A stretch of DNA of 64,000 nucleotides, from assembly GCA_018398805.1 (NCBI GenBank), contig JAGFBZ010000739.1:1-64000 (forward strand). The letters run 5' to 3'. A model generated the notes under the pieces. It was not told where the DNA came from. It was given only the letters and a program-made list of their open reading frames with translations, and did not search any database. Positions 22,425 to 34,328 of the stretch are shown here, piece by piece. Numbering within the stretch: the first letter of the stretch is position 1; each line of letters begins with the position of its first letter. Both the position numbers and the translations under genes were made by a program. This DNA comes from Hirundichthys speculiger. Its lineage: Eukaryota; Chordata; Actinopteri; Beloniformes; Exocoetidae.

Positions 22425-24534
22425 GATTGTTTTGACATGTCTGGAATTAATCAATAAAATGAAAAATAAAATGAAACGTCAAAGGGACTTTATTTCTTCC
22501 AAGAAACAAACATATTTTACCATAATTTATCCCAAACCTTCATTAATATATATTAAATGATATCATGAAATTGGCTGAACTCAAATACATTTGAGGAAAT
22601 TTGCATTCTTGGTGTTTTTATAAATTTTGTTTTTTCTCAGTAAAGTCACAAAAAAAGTCAAAAACAAATGCAGAGTAGCATTAGACATTAGACATCAGTT
22701 ACTGCTAACAAGTCGAAACAACAAACAAGCACATCCCAACCATCAGGAGTATAACCTGTTATCAAAACGGTCCTGTCAATAGACTGATATTCACTGATTT
22801 ATTAACAACTGTATGTACAAACATTTAATTGGCTATAAAACCATAAAAGTTAGAGGTGACACAAAAACAACCAGTAGCACTTCTGTCTCCATTATCCATC
22901 CCATTTACCGCCTTCAGCAAGGAAGGAAAGAAAACTTTAGAGAAAACATCATCGCTATCAAGGTTATCGATTTCAACTTTAGGTTTGACAAACTTGAGGT
23001 TTTTCTTAAATCAGACACCTACCCAAACAAGAAGGGAACATAAAAACAGCAAAAAAAATATGAAAGTGAATATCATTTTTAGCCTTAGTTTGGGGAATTT
23101 GTATTGAGCCATACAGATGTGACAAATACGTCAAACTTTACCCCTTAAATTCAGAGGTAAAGAATTGATTAAATATTGAACATCATTAAAGAATTCTTCC
23201 TTCAAGTTCAGTAAAATCTGTCTGAGTTAGCGTAAAGATCTGAAAATTTCCATTTCAAGCAGACTTGAAGCTCAATCCAGTCAAAAGGAGCGGCACGTTT
23301 AAAACGCTATTTTTCAGCTCAGTGCCGTCTGGAGACAGACGGTAGAAAATAGATTACAAGAACGAAGAGTTTCACTGTCCCAAAAACAGCCTTGTAAACA
23401 AAAATATAAACGCCCCACAGTCGAGAAACGATAAAGGTAAAAGCATCACATTTAAACTGTGGAAATTTCGTGAGATTCGTCCCATTAAATATGCCTTATT
23501 TAAAACGTTAGTTTGACTGTAAATAACTGGTCCCTGGAACTGTGCCTTTCAAATGAAACGCAGCCTGGATGACGGGAACCACATATCTTTTCCCACAATG
23601 TCAAAATGTCTTTGGTGAAAAGGGTGTACGACAGAAAAAGCTGAAACTCTTTGAAATGTTTACAAAAAAATTTCAACTGGAGCAAATTTTTTTTTTTTTT
23701 TTTCAGTTTTGATGATGAAATTCACATCTATTTGAAATACAGCACATCCACTGGGAGTAAATGATATTTTGGAAAAACGCTCAGCGCGGATCATTTTCAT
23801 CTGGAATCGGCCCGCTGTGTATCATTAGCGCTAATTTGCATCAAGAGTGCTCAAACACAAGAGGGACCATAAAGCGTATTATTTTAATGCTTCAGTTTTC
23901 ATCATAAATACATCCGCTGAGCCTAAAGATTAGGCCGTTCCGACACTCGAACACAGAAAAGTACACATAATGGATGGCTCCACTCACTCATAAATCCACA
24001 GAACAAACACTTTTCAGCACTTCACCTTTGTCAGCATTTTCTTTTGTTCTGTGTGCAGCTCTTGTCTTTTTATACGGTATGAAAAAAACAGAGCGGGATT
24101 GTCTTTCTTCTAACTCACATCCTGACAGTTTTTGCATGAGTTTCCTCTGGAGACGGCTCTTTCTACTTGGTAGGTGTTTTACAGGCTGAACAACGGTGCT
24201 GTTTTACCCCCCAGAGGCTCCGAAAGAGACACAAATCACTTTGACATGTCGTTCCTCTTCTTCTTCCCTTTCTCATACTTACAGCAGACATTTTGAAAAT
24301 TAGTAGGAGCTGACCAAAGCAACCTGGACACCAGCGACACGTAAACACGCAGAATCATCGCGGTGTCAGCCAAACGGGATTAAACGTTCCGGTTTCACTA
24401 CCAACAACAGTAAAAGCTGCATTCACATGCGAGTTTAATGGAAGTAATGATATCAGAATCCTGTTGTGACAAAATAAACCACACAAAAAAAGGTTTTGAA
24501 AATGGATAAAGAAAAAAATAGAGCACTTCTTACT
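22425..24534. other. No gene recognised; repeat-poor stretch with homeobox/POU-like words
   Basis: Little repeat content apart from a T-run at about 23688-23703. Around 23815-23925 an ATTAGCGCTAATTTGCAT word combines TAAT cores with an octamer, and the surrounding DNA is not simple sequence. This may be a conserved non-coding element, but only cross-species comparison can tell. Confidence 0.3.
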
Positions 24535-24685
24535 TCACCTGCTTTTAGAATAATCTTGAGCAGAAATGACTTAAATGTCTGATGTTATCACATCATTGTG
24601 GAGGAATTTTTGCCACTCTAATTTACAACTTTACTTTGGTTTGAGGACGTTTGTGCACAGCTCTTTGAAGGTCCTATCACATTTC
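24535..24685 (-). mobile_element. Tc1-like transposase C-terminal relic
   Basis: The minus strand encodes, with stops and shifts, RTFKELCTN...KLEWQKFLHNDV. This corresponds to the RDLKRAV...EEWAKIPPQRC region close to the C-terminus of fish Tc1 transposases. Only about 50 codons survive. It points away from the second Tc1 piece at 24735-24972, so the two are separate insertions or a rearranged pair. Confidence 0.5.
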
Positions 24686-24734
24686 TTTTTTATAAATTCA
24701 TATATTTTCTGGTGACTGATGACCGAATGGCTGA

Positions 24735-24972
24735 TGATGTTAAATTGATTCCACCTGTGTGTAATCAAGTCTCGTATAAAATGCACCTGCTCTGAGATAG
24801 TCTCAGGGTTCTGTTTAAAGCTCAGAGAGCATCATAAAGACCAAGGAACACACCAGGCAGGTCCCAGATACTGTTGTGGAGAAGTTTAAAGGTGGATTTA
24901 ATACAAAAATATTTCCTAAGCTTTAAACATCTCAAGGAGCTCTGTGCAAGCAATCATATTGAAATGGAAGGA
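24735..24972 (+). mobile_element. Tc1-like transposon 5' part with transposase N-terminus relic
   Basis: Plus-strand bases from about 24834 read KTKEHTRQVPDTVVEKFKGG, then NTKIFPKL and a stop. This matches the first helix-turn-helix region of fish Tc1 transposases (KTKELTRQVRDKVVEKFK type). The initiator ATG has become ATA. The untranslated DNA before it (CCTGTGTGTAATCAAGTCTC) is also typical of the family. The copy breaks off at about 24972, shortly before the hairpin at 24985. Confidence 0.65.
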
Positions 24973-24984
24973 GGGATCGGGGAT

Positions 24985-25022
24985 CCTGATATACGCAGCG
25001 TCTTCATGCTGCGTATATCAGG
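24985..25022. repeat. Perfect 15-bp inverted repeat (hairpin)
   Basis: CCTGATATACGCAGC at 24985-24999 is repeated inverted at 25008-25022 with an 8-base loop. It begins 12 bases after the truncated Tc1 piece ends. No T-run follows and no protein context is seen, so its role is unknown. It may be a repair scar at a breakpoint. Confidence 0.85.
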
Positions 25023-25768
25023 CAGCGATACCCGAAGCTAAACAAATAAATACATATAACTTGTGCCAGTCCATTAAACTATCCAGGTTGTTAATTTTTT
25101 AATGTATCGATCATCCTCAGTTGCTTTCCTCTCTCCACATCGTCTGGTGTTTTTTATTATCATACATGTTATTTGCTGAATTCTGGTGCATTTTAATAAG
25201 TTGTTAGCTGACTTTACAGATGTAGGTTGAGCAAGATCATATTAAATCTTGTCACATGCCTGCAGGTGGAAAATGTGAAAGAGAAATGTTCAGTGAGAAA
25301 ATTTGAAGGCTTGCACAATCTTAAACCAAAACAGCTAACTTTAACTGACATCTCCCCCTTCCCCTGGATCATTTCTGTCGATAACTGGGAACTATGGAAA
25401 CTGAACTCGCCAAATGCACAGACAGTTCGTTCAAGCACCTCTTTTCAATGTCACGTAGCTTGTCTGACTGCCTCTACTCGCTCTACGCCGTATCAACCGA
25501 ATTTAGAGTAGACAGTCTCAACTACCACTGAGGAGAACGGAGCCTATTGAGGAGGGAATTGTTGCCAGACAAATAAGCTACCTGGACCTTGAAAACAAGC
25601 CCCAAACAAGCGACTAAGGACCAAAAAAATAAACGAATATAAAACGTATTTTATAATGGCCAATGTCAGAGACAGATCGTCCGTAAAGGTGAAGTTCAGC
25701 ATTGTCAACAAAAATAGTTTATGAAAAAGGCTGCTACGAGATGCTCCCTCCGACTTTCTCTGCTGCAT
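25023..25768. other. No gene recognised
   Basis: No exon or repeat family was recognised. Overlapping open frames at 25214-25511 on both strands show no domain. Confidence 0.4.
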
Positions 25769-26136
25769 GAAAAATGAGTAAAGGGACATTACAATGTAAA
25801 AATCAGCTTATTTTGCTTGCCAAAAACTGATTCGTGGCTCTGGTACTGTTCAGAGAGGGATATTTTGTCCCCAAAATGACTTAATGTAACACAGCAGAGT
25901 GATATTTGCTAGATTTGATTCCAACCAGTACTTTTTACAGCTTGAAAAATGAGTAAAGGGACATTACAATGTAAAAATAGGCTTATTTTGCTTGCCAAAA
26001 ACTGATTCATGCCTCTGGTACTGTTCATAGAGGGTTATTTTGCCCTAAAAAGTACTGGTTGGAGTCAAATCTTGCAAATGTCCCTCTGCTGTGTTCCATT
26101 AAGTAATTTTGGGGCTGACTATCTCTCTATGAACAA
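25769..26136. repeat. Compound direct and inverted repeat
   Basis: A 91-bp unit (25769-25859) recurs directly at 25944-26034 with about five mismatches. The DNA after the first unit (about 25860-25937) recurs inverted after the second (about 26046-26120), around words TCCAACCAGTACTTTTTA and TAAAAAGTACTGGTTGGA. The order is therefore A-B-A-B'. This could be the remnant of a fold-back transposon or of a template-switched duplication. No coding content. Confidence 0.8.
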
Positions 26137-27563
26137 ATCTAGCAAATGTCACACTTTGACATTTGATTTCAGCAATGTGGAAACTGGATTAGAACGGATA
26201 AGGTCTTCACTAGTTATCTCTTTGGCTTTTTTTTCCCGTGGTAACACCTAACCAGTATATTTACTTACAGACTGTGACACGATTCCAACTGGCTTCTTCT
26301 TAGATGAGCGTCATTCAGTTTAGCAAGAGGATTGTGATGTAAATGCACCTCCAGGTCACGCAAGTACCTCTGAACCAAGAAACAAACGGAGCAACTGAGT
26401 GCTGCTCTGCCCAACTTGAACCCAACTGAATGAGGACACATTTATTATCTTCTGAGTTTGGAGATCATAGAGGGTAACGCCAGTTAACAAGTATAATCAT
26501 TAGAAACATGAATGGCCACTTTGGACTGAGAATGGCTGTAAAGTACAAGATTAGCATAGCGACGGTGTCGTATTATTACCTCTAAAGCAAATGAGCAAGG
26601 CTTCACCAACATAAGCCTCTTCCTAAGTGGCTAGTAAAATAAAAAATTCTCACTGTTCCAGAGCTACAGGTGGTTAAACAGATTTAAGGCTGCAAGTTGC
26701 GTTTCGTAAACTTGGCTCAGCGTGTTTTACTAATATTCTCGGGGAAATGGAAGACAGCTGACCTGTGAGGGCATCGTTATTAATTTACTGTTAGGTGGTC
26801 AGAAGATGGACATTACACAGATTCACACACCGCTGCCCTTTTATTCTGCTTGATCTTTCACCGCTTCCACTCCGGTTGCTAATTATTCAAAAAGACCTAT
26901 GTTATTAATATGCTTCTGCACAATATCTGAAGTAAATTCACTGATCCTGGAGAGAAAAATCCAGTTTAGAGCCCTACAAATGGTTAAAAAAAAAAAAAAA
27001 AAAAGAATGCTTCAACAATAAAGATATCAGTTTCATCTCAATGTAGATGGAAACATTATCTGGCTCCGCTTATCAAATTGTGAGATATTGTTTTAAATTT
27101 GCATTCTTTATGAGCAGGTTTTGAATAACTTTTTTTTCATAAGCTACAATGTTTTTGCTTCCAGAGTAATTTCATCAGCCGTTACACGGATGACTTTGAT
27201 GAAATATGATCCTTCATCAACTTTAAAAAAAGACGTAATTGAATGAATTCTATGTATTTTTATTTATTTATTTTCATTATATTTTTCATTATGAAATTCA
27301 CAATAACACAGCAGATGAGCGCCGACGTGCTGTCAGAAATTTCATTTTCTTGTCATATGTGATCTCCTGGGGAAAGATGCGACGATTAATGACTTTTTGG
27401 TCATTTAGATGAGGACAGACTTGAATTTATTTTGCTCAGTCAACTGAGACGTGTGTCTCTTCTTAGGGCCGTTATTTGCTTCTGTATTAAGATATGAGAG
27501 AATAAAGCTTATGGCTTGTTGAACTGGGTTCTGTGTACGTTTAATTTCTTTGTTGTTGGTTTG
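26137..27563. other. No gene recognised
   Basis: Repeat-poor AT-rich DNA with an A-run at about 26987-27004. No exon or TE was recognised. Confidence 0.4.
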
Positions 27564-27571
27564 ATCTCGGA

Positions 27572-27997
27572 CAGTGGTTCTCAAACTTTTAATACTGCGT
27601 ACCACCTGAGAAACTGTTCAGCTCTCTGAGTACCACCATGATGACCAATTTTAAAATATAACCATGTATGCCTTCTTAATTAGCTTTAAACACACAGAGA
27701 TGTTTATTCCTTATTGTGGTTATTTATTACCTGAATTGTTACCTTACTGAATCAGACATTTACAACTCTTTCCAACAATTCTCACATACTCATACTCTCA
27801 TACAGAGCAAAATAAACACACTCAGAAGTACACATTTCGTTTTGAAACATTGTATTTATAATGCATTGTATGTTTTGGATTTTTTTTTTAAAGTGAAAAT
27901 GTGGAAACAATGTGGAAAGTCATGACGTTCCCCGCGTACCACCAGAGAGCAATTGTGTACCACTGGTGGTACACGTACCAGAGTTTGTGCACCACTG
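27572..27997 (+). mobile_element. hAT MITE (GTGGTACGC family), copy 2
   Basis: The ends are CAGTGGTTCTCAAACTTT and, reversed, CAGTGGTGCACAAACTCTGG. The body matches 56746-57248 (words GCGTACCACCTGAGAAACTG, CATGATGACCAATTTTAAA). The flanking 8-mers ATCTCGGA and ATCTAGGT are a decayed duplication. It lies just downstream of the 3' end of the minus-strand gene at 28.5-29.6 kb. Confidence 0.85.
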
Positions 27998-28005
27998 ATC
28001 TAGGT

Positions 28006-28499
28006 GGTAAACTTTGATGCACATCATTTGAAAATGTTTAGTTTGTTAATGTAACAAGGGACAGACGAATCACCTTCAGAACCTTTATAACGCCCTAGTC
28101 TGAATATACAAGATGTCAAAATGCTTTTCAGAGGTGCGTTTCCCACCACTTCAAAAATCTAGATGCAGTATTGATTCTTCTTCTACAATTCATGAGTCTC
28201 ATCCAATTCCAGAGACAAATATTCAGCACTTTAATACTCTAACAAGGGTATATCGTCCATCGAGGCTGTTGGGGATTTAAAGTGCTTGTTTAGTTATTGA
28301 GGGGTTATTATCAATAACACAAGAAATGCATTAACAAAATGAATAAATTCAAACAGGGCACCACCTGATAATCAGGAAACAAAGACTAAACAGCACAATC
28401 AGATACAGAGCAACAGAGGAGGAATGAGTCAGAGCGCAGACCTTTTCAACCAGCAAATGTTACAAACGGGTGAAAAAAAATAACCACAAACAACTTCTC
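28006..28499. other. Spacer beyond the predicted polyadenylation site
   Basis: AT-rich DNA without a recognised exon or repeat. It lies downstream of the predicted 3' end of the minus-strand gene. Confidence 0.4.
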
Positions 28500-28519
28500 T
28501 CACTGGAATATAATCAGAA

Positions 28520-28525
28520 TTTATT
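28520..28525 (-). promoter_or_regulatory. AATAAA polyadenylation signal
   Basis: A canonical hexamer read on the minus strand (GCTAATAAATTCTG context), about 1 kb after the stop codon at 29523. AATAAA is frequent by chance in AT-rich DNA, so support comes from its position. Confidence 0.4.
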
Positions 28526-29522
28526 AGCACGAGTATTAAAGATGAACAAACACTTGGATCAAGACTCTGATTTCAACTAAACTCAACTATAAAAACAAGA
28601 ATGAAATAGGATGAAAATGTCAACGTATGTACAAATGTGTCAGATAAAATGTAGGTGTGTGTATTTGTGTGTGTGTAGCTGTGGCTATTCCAACCCACGT
28701 GGTGGTGATGGACTACAAAAATGGCGGGTGAGATCACACGTGCGATTGTGTCACACACATAGATGCCTTGTGGCCAAGATAACGCGCGGTATATGGTTAG
28801 TAATAGAAGAGAAAACAAAGAACAGAGAGCAAATCATCAAAGCTGGATTGGTTTTTAGTAACCACCAACAGCTGCTCGGTCGTTTCCCCACAGAAGCAAC
28901 GACGTGAAGCCAACTTCACGATGCTGTTCTGATCACTGAACCGGGAAACGGAGATGCAGTTGCTTTCCCAAGAAAAAAGAAAAAAAAGCACATGAATGCA
29001 TTTCACAGTTATGGAGGGACGGATGGTCTGGTTCTACAACACACAAGAGCTCTGTCCAGACACAAACGCCTGTTACGTGGATCGCTCCGGACGCGATCGG
29101 TAGCATTGTGACATCTGTGAAAATCTGAGCTGATGATCCAGGCTCAGCTGGACGGGGCAGGGTTGAAACATACGCTCCACTGATGGCCTCTCTCTCTCTC
29201 TCTCTCTCTTTTCTCTCTGTCTGGTTGATGGAAAGACACCCCGTCGATGCAGCGACAGCAGCTGTGCTGTCTTCCTTCCTGGGTCGATCTGAAGCCGTTC
29301 ACATGTTGGGGTGCCTTTCCTGCGTGTCGGTGCTTCTGTATGTCGACAGGTCACTCTGTTGACAAGACACGTACATGTCCTTGGCAACCGAGATTTGGCT
29401 TCCTTGGACGGGGTCCCGGGAAATGCAGACCCTTGGCTGGTTACTGAGGAGGAACTGGGACAGCGGAGACATCAGAGTAGCTGTACCGCCACAGTTCACA
29501 GAAGGCAGAGAGCTCGGTCACT

Positions 29523-29607
29523 TTAGGGCCGTGCTTTAAAGTTCAGATGGGCGGCATGATAGCCGTTGTTCTCACAGGTTACCAGAAGCAGAGATGTTGC
29601 ACCTTTT
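29523..29607 (-). CDS. C-terminal 27 codons of an unidentified protein
   Basis: The exon enters with 1 nt of a split codon, reads KGATSLLLVTCENNGYHAAH then LNFKARP, and ends in TAA. The other two frames stop after about 9-11 codons. I do not recognise the peptide. The acceptor before it is one of the strongest in the window. The upstream exon must end in phase 2. An overlapping 66-codon frame at 29499-29299 in the UTR begins with GTG and lacks domain features, so it is less likely. The call depends on splice-site quality, not homology. Confidence 0.4.
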
Positions 29608-29890
29608 CTGGAGGAGGTCAGAGCGAGTGGGAAGAGGAAGGTTGCTGGTATTTATAGTCTGGCCAAAGGTGGTGCCTATCTACAGGGACCTCTGCTGGGT
29701 TTTGGGGGTCCATGCCCAGTGAGAAGCCAGTGAAATTAATTTCTACACATGCTGGTAAATTAATAAACTCCATTATGTGAGGTTTCTTTGTCTCAAAAAT
29801 CATGTGATCAGGCTTTGCTGGATGTTAGGCCTTTCTTTGTAATTGTAACACACAGTGGCCCAACAGGGCGGATCGGGCATTTCATCATAA
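29608..29890. other. Presumed last intron of the minus-strand gene
   Basis: Its minus-strand end is the CTTCCTCTTCCC...CCTCCAG acceptor. No repeat was recognised in the rest. Confidence 0.4.
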
Positions 29891-30174
29891 ACTAGAAAAG
29901 CACTCAGGAGAGCGCAGACCTCCGCCAAGCGCAACAATTCCCCCATATAGCAATTTATAGATTGCGATAAAATCCACCTTCTGGATCAGATCCGGATCAG
30001 CCTTTGAAATTTGACAGAGGTACCCACTGTCAATCCCTGAGTCAAATTTCATGAGTTTTGGGCAATAATTAACGGAGATATTGAGAAACAAAATGTTCGG
30101 ACCCATTTACCGCAATGTTATTGAGAATTTGAAAGTGATCCAGAATCCAGAATTTTTTCACCCAAAATGAAATC
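29891..30174. repeat. Interspersed fish repeat (CAGACCTCCGCCAAG family), left part
   Basis: It starts ACTAGAAAAGCACTCAGG and contains AGCGCAGACCTCCGCCAAG and GAAAGTGATCCAGAATCC. These words also occur at 47647-47880. The copy is split by the element at 30175-31317 and resumes at 31318. The repeat class is not certain from sequence alone. Confidence 0.75.
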
Positions 30175-31317
30175 CAGGGCTTAAAGTAAAAACAAAATCC
30201 TGAGCCTGAACTTTTTTCCGGGGGTGCAGTGGATCCAACGCAAACACATTATTGGTAACTTTTTTGCAACTGTGCTTGGTAATATACAAGATGACCTACA
30301 ATTTAAATGTGAATTTTAGAAAGTAAAGGTTATTAACTTATAATTGAAAATATGTGAAACTGAGTCAAGCCAATTAATCTGATTCATTTAGCATTTATTT
30401 AATTCAGTAAAGGGTAATTTATACAAAAAAAAAACATGTAAATTGCAACTTTTCCATCATTTTTGTTCAAAACAATGGCAAATTAAGTTATAGGAAATAC
30501 ATTCCATTGGGTCTTGACTTGTTTCCTCTTTAACATATGTAGTTGCAGAGGCAGTTATTAGATTATTAGATGTTATTACTCTGGATGCATCATTAAAAAA
30601 ACGAACCATAACATTCAGTATTTTTCCATGTTTTGGGTCATTGCTTCATCAACATTCAGAGAAAACATCCATCCTTGGAGCTGATCAGACAGATGTTTCT
30701 AGAACTCTGGAGCTATGTCATGCATGTTCATATAACTGGCCCGCTGAGTGGAAACGGACAGTTTTGTGAAATCGTTTTTATCAACCACTACTTTTTACAC
30801 GGATCTACGAGCGGTTGAGGGATCGTTAATGTAGTGAACGCAGTGAATGAGCACACGCGTATTATCAAGTTGCCAATACGACCGGTCATCGGTGCCGCTA
30901 CATCCGCTGTTGCTGTTGCTCCGGTTAACGGCTTGTTGTGTGTCGGAGCCCACGGACAGCTGCTTTATACCCGGCGTCTCCTTCGTGAGGGCGAAGAGCT
31001 TTTTTGCCGCTAGTTGCATAGACTAGCTTCTTGGAGCACAACACACAAAATCAGGTAGCAGGCTCCGTTAGCTTCTGGTACCAGCTCCCTAACGCTTCTC
31101 CGTCCCCGTCCTTTTCCTCTGTCCAGGCCCAGAGACACTTAAATTTTTCCTCCATTCTTCTGATTACGGGAGAAAAAACCACCAGCTCGCCTCACTTGTG
31201 TTCAAAGCCACTCAGAGATGAGTGTTTCTGTTTGTGTATGTGTGTGTGTTTTTTTAAATCCTGAATCAGAGTCAAACGCCGGAGATCCGGCATGGTGCCG
31301 GAATACTTTAAGCCCTG
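30175..31317. mobile_element. Non-autonomous DNA element, CAGGGCTTAAAGTA ends
   Basis: Perfect 14-bp terminal inverted repeats CAGGGCTTAAAGTA enclose 1143 bp. GAAATC occurs on both sides (30169-30174 and 31318-31323), a 6-bp target duplication within the older repeat it split; the unsplit copy near 47795 reads AAAATCAGTTCTTCC. No transposase frame was seen. The ends look hAT- or P-like, but 6 bp is short for hAT, so the superfamily is open. Confidence 0.75.
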
Positions 31318-31465
31318 GAAATCAGTTCTTCCTTTTCCCATTTCTGACAACTCTTGAAAATTTCATCAAAATCCTTCCATAACTTTTTGAGTTATTTTGA
31401 TCACAGACAGACAGACAGATAAACGCCGGCAAAAACATAACCTCCTTGGCGGAGGTAAATATTCA
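31318..31465. repeat. CAGACCTCCGCCAAG family repeat, right part
   Basis: It continues the repeat interrupted at 30174: AAATCAGTTCTTCC, then CATAACTTTTTGAGTTATTT, an ACAG tetranucleotide run, and a CCTCCTTGGCGGAGGT end. The final CCTCCTTGGCGGAGG pairs with CCTCCGCC at the left end. Confidence 0.75.
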
Positions 31466-34320
31466 CAAGAATGAAGAACTTCATCGACACAGCAAACTGT
31501 ACATGTGTATGTTGCTTTCAGCTTTGCAAATTGCAACAAAGAAATAGCGCCTTGAATACAATGGATAAGCTGGTTAAAAATGAAGAAGATATATTTTTTA
31601 TAATGGTTGCCATTTTGTTTCAAGAACCACTTAACACATCTAAATGAGGGATCTCCCAGTGATAACAGTGGCATCGTCCCTGCTTTCAGCAAACATTCAT
31701 CTGGTCTCCAGGATCCTCAGAATGAGGTGAAAAATTTTGTTCACACAAGATGATCAATTTAAATCTCAATTTCTCTGAAGTTATAATAGTTTTCAAACAT
31801 TTTTCTCAAGCATTGTTGAAGTAGTTGATTTTTTTTTTTGCTTCATGGATAAAAGCCATGATCTATCCATTAGTAAAAATAAATAAGTACACCTTAGAAG
31901 GTCTTAATGCACTTTGCATCTAGTTTTAATTACAAGAAACTAGCACATATAGATGTGAAAAAATGTAATTAAGTGCAATATGTTTGTGCAAAGTGCAGTA
32001 ACATTCTCCATGCTTAGATGGGAAATAAAAAAAAACAGAATCCCATCAAGAATAATTTGTTTTTCCACAAAATTTGGAAGAGGACACAGTTTAAGAGTGA
32101 CACTAAAACAGGTAAAGGATGAGATAAGAGAGGGCGATACTTTATTTATCCCCAGTAGGGAAATTCTGGTGTTGCAGCTGCACAAAAAGGCAACAAATAT
32201 TGTAGAATAAAATAAAACGATATACAATCACAAATGTTCGGACAATTAACACCTTCTGTGCAGTAAAAGGCAGTTACAGTGACAAGTGAAATGTAGCCTG
32301 TTTAAGTTATTTTTTCAGATATTTTTAGTGAAAGAGTTTCTGCTGTTGTTGTATTTTTTTTTTTGCCAGTTATTCAAATAACTGATAAACAACTGTTTTA
32401 GCACAAAGGTGCGAAGCCTTTTTCCCTCAATAAAAAAATTTGTGGCTGTCTGAGAGTTTCCTTGGGAAACCCGGGCTTTGCTGGTTTCCTCTGATGTCTG
32501 GTCGTCGTCGCACTTTGCACATCCATTCTAAGCTACAGCATTTAAATAGCAGAATGCTTTAAAAATGCATTTATTAAACACCAGAATCAAAAACTAAAAG
32601 AACTTTGGCTTCAGAAAATAGGTTGCAAATGAGCTCCCCATCTCCCTTCTAACTCCCGTATGGTGTACTTAGTGGTAAACACATGAAACGCTTACTGGGA
32701 AGCCGAGGAAAAGAGCAGTTTTGCATGTGGTCTCTGCTGCACCAGTTAGGCGCAGGAAATCTATTTCTACAGCTTAAAGATAAAAGAAAATAAACACTCG
32801 GGGATTCATGCAGATGCAGATTTTTGTAAATAACAGGAAAAGGTGCACGTCAAAACCAAAACTCTAGACGGTGTGCAATAATTAGACCCCTGAAGGGCCA
32901 AATGCAGGGACGGACTGGCAGTAAAAAATGGCCCTGGGCCCACCAAAGATTTAAAACATCCATTTTCTGTTTGAAATGAAAATTTTCTGATCTGTAAACA
33001 TAAATAATGGCTCATAACCAGTGACATGTGGTGAGATTTATGTCTGGTGAGGCACTGACTCCATCAGAATCAGATTTACACATTTATGAACCCAACAGAG
33101 TAGATTATTCACCATCTGGTCAGCAGTAGTTAGCAGGTTATGTTTTATATGTTATATTAGCATCTTTTCAAAAGATTTTCTACTAATGGCCTTTATTGGA
33201 TCGAGAGAAAGCAATGGAAAAAAAGGGACAAAACAACATATTACAACACTGGAAATTGGGGGATGAGAGTTCACCCACTTAACCACTAGACTATCAAGCA
33301 AATGCTACTGTGGGACACTGACATTATACTGATTTTTAAAAATAAATTGCCTCATGCAGTGCTGCTGTGATTAGTTAGGGTACAAATCAGACATTGCACC
33401 ACCACGCACCATGAAAGAGAAGCCAACCAAAGACAAACTAGACAAACTAAATGGAAAACACTCCCCCTCAAACTTACTTGGCTCTCTTTAGTTTTCAATT
33501 TTTCCCATCCACCTTTCTCCTTGTGTTTTCTGCTGCCATCTTCCTGTTGACAGACACTAACGTTAGTCTGCTTTGTTGGTTTTATCTGATAAATGATCGT
33601 CTTAGCGCCCCCTGCTGTTAGTTGATAGACTGAAAATTTTCATTATTGAACAGGGCCGTTCTGGACTTTTCCAGAAACCACAGATTACCTGGTGAAATGT
33701 AAAATTATTCAAAGGAAAAATTCATTTTGTCTTGAAGCTGAGTCGTAAGTAAAGTGGTGAAGAGCTTCGGGTCCAACCGTACTGTATGTACAGTTTACTA
33801 GTGATTCATTAGATTTACATCAGCTGATTCTTTTGGGCACTTGAGACCAGTGAAATATGAACACTGACATGGTTTTATCAGTTCCTACGGAAATTATTTA
33901 TGACAGAAGATGTTAGCCATCCATTCCTAATGTTTGCTGCTGTCTTGGCTCACTTCTGTATCGCGTGACTCACTGTACATGTCAGAGAAAATTCATCCAG
34001 CCCCAAGAGTCAAACTGCGTTTCCGTTGCAACCTGGTTCTGTGAATATTAATGGAATAACAAAAAAAAGAGAGAAATTTTATTCATCAAAAACTCAGAAC
34101 CTAGTGAGCGATACTTGAGAAGCACCCCCCCCCCCCCCCTTCAAGAGCTCTACCATTAACTTTTATAAAATGCTGTTTATTGCAAAGTAGCTCAGGTAAA
34201 TATGTGGATTTTGAACAGATAAAGCTTTTGCTACTACAAGCTGTACTCTCGCCAGCCTTTGGATCAGGTAGACCTTGTTCTTGACTGGCTTGGACCCCAT
34301 TTTGCCTTGAGAAATCACTG
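31466..34320. other. No gene recognised; a few repeat scraps
   Basis: A short block at about 32130-32185 (ACTTTATTTATCCCCAGTAGGGAAATTCTGG, read in halves) resembles a dispersed fish repeat. GCAGGGACGGACTGGC at about 32904 resembles a transposon end, but no matching right end was found. A C15 run lies at 34125-34139. No exon was recognised. Confidence 0.4.
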
Positions 34321-34328
34321 GCCTAAAG

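Larger units (their letters stand above)
28500..29607 (-). other. Predicted terminal exon with about 1 kb 3' UTR of an unidentified gene
   Basis: On the minus strand a long pyrimidine-rich tract ending CTGACCTCCTCCAG is followed at 29607 by an open segment that stops at 29523 and then by about 1 kb of mostly unique, GC-richer sequence. An AATAAA signal lies at 28525-28520. The UTR includes a GA tract (29188-29209) and, further on, TGTG-rich stretches. Together these features fit a last exon. The rest of the gene should lie to the right on the same strand, probably with TE-filled introns. Confidence 0.5.

Noticed and set aside
29299..29499. 66-codon frame as the end of the unidentified gene
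   Set aside because: It starts at GTG without a convincing own exon, overlaps the predicted 3' UTR, and the competing frame entering from the strong acceptor at 29607 stops earlier.
32904..33680. Possible transposon starting GCAGGGACGGACTGGC
   Set aside because: No matching right terminal repeat or target duplication could be found.
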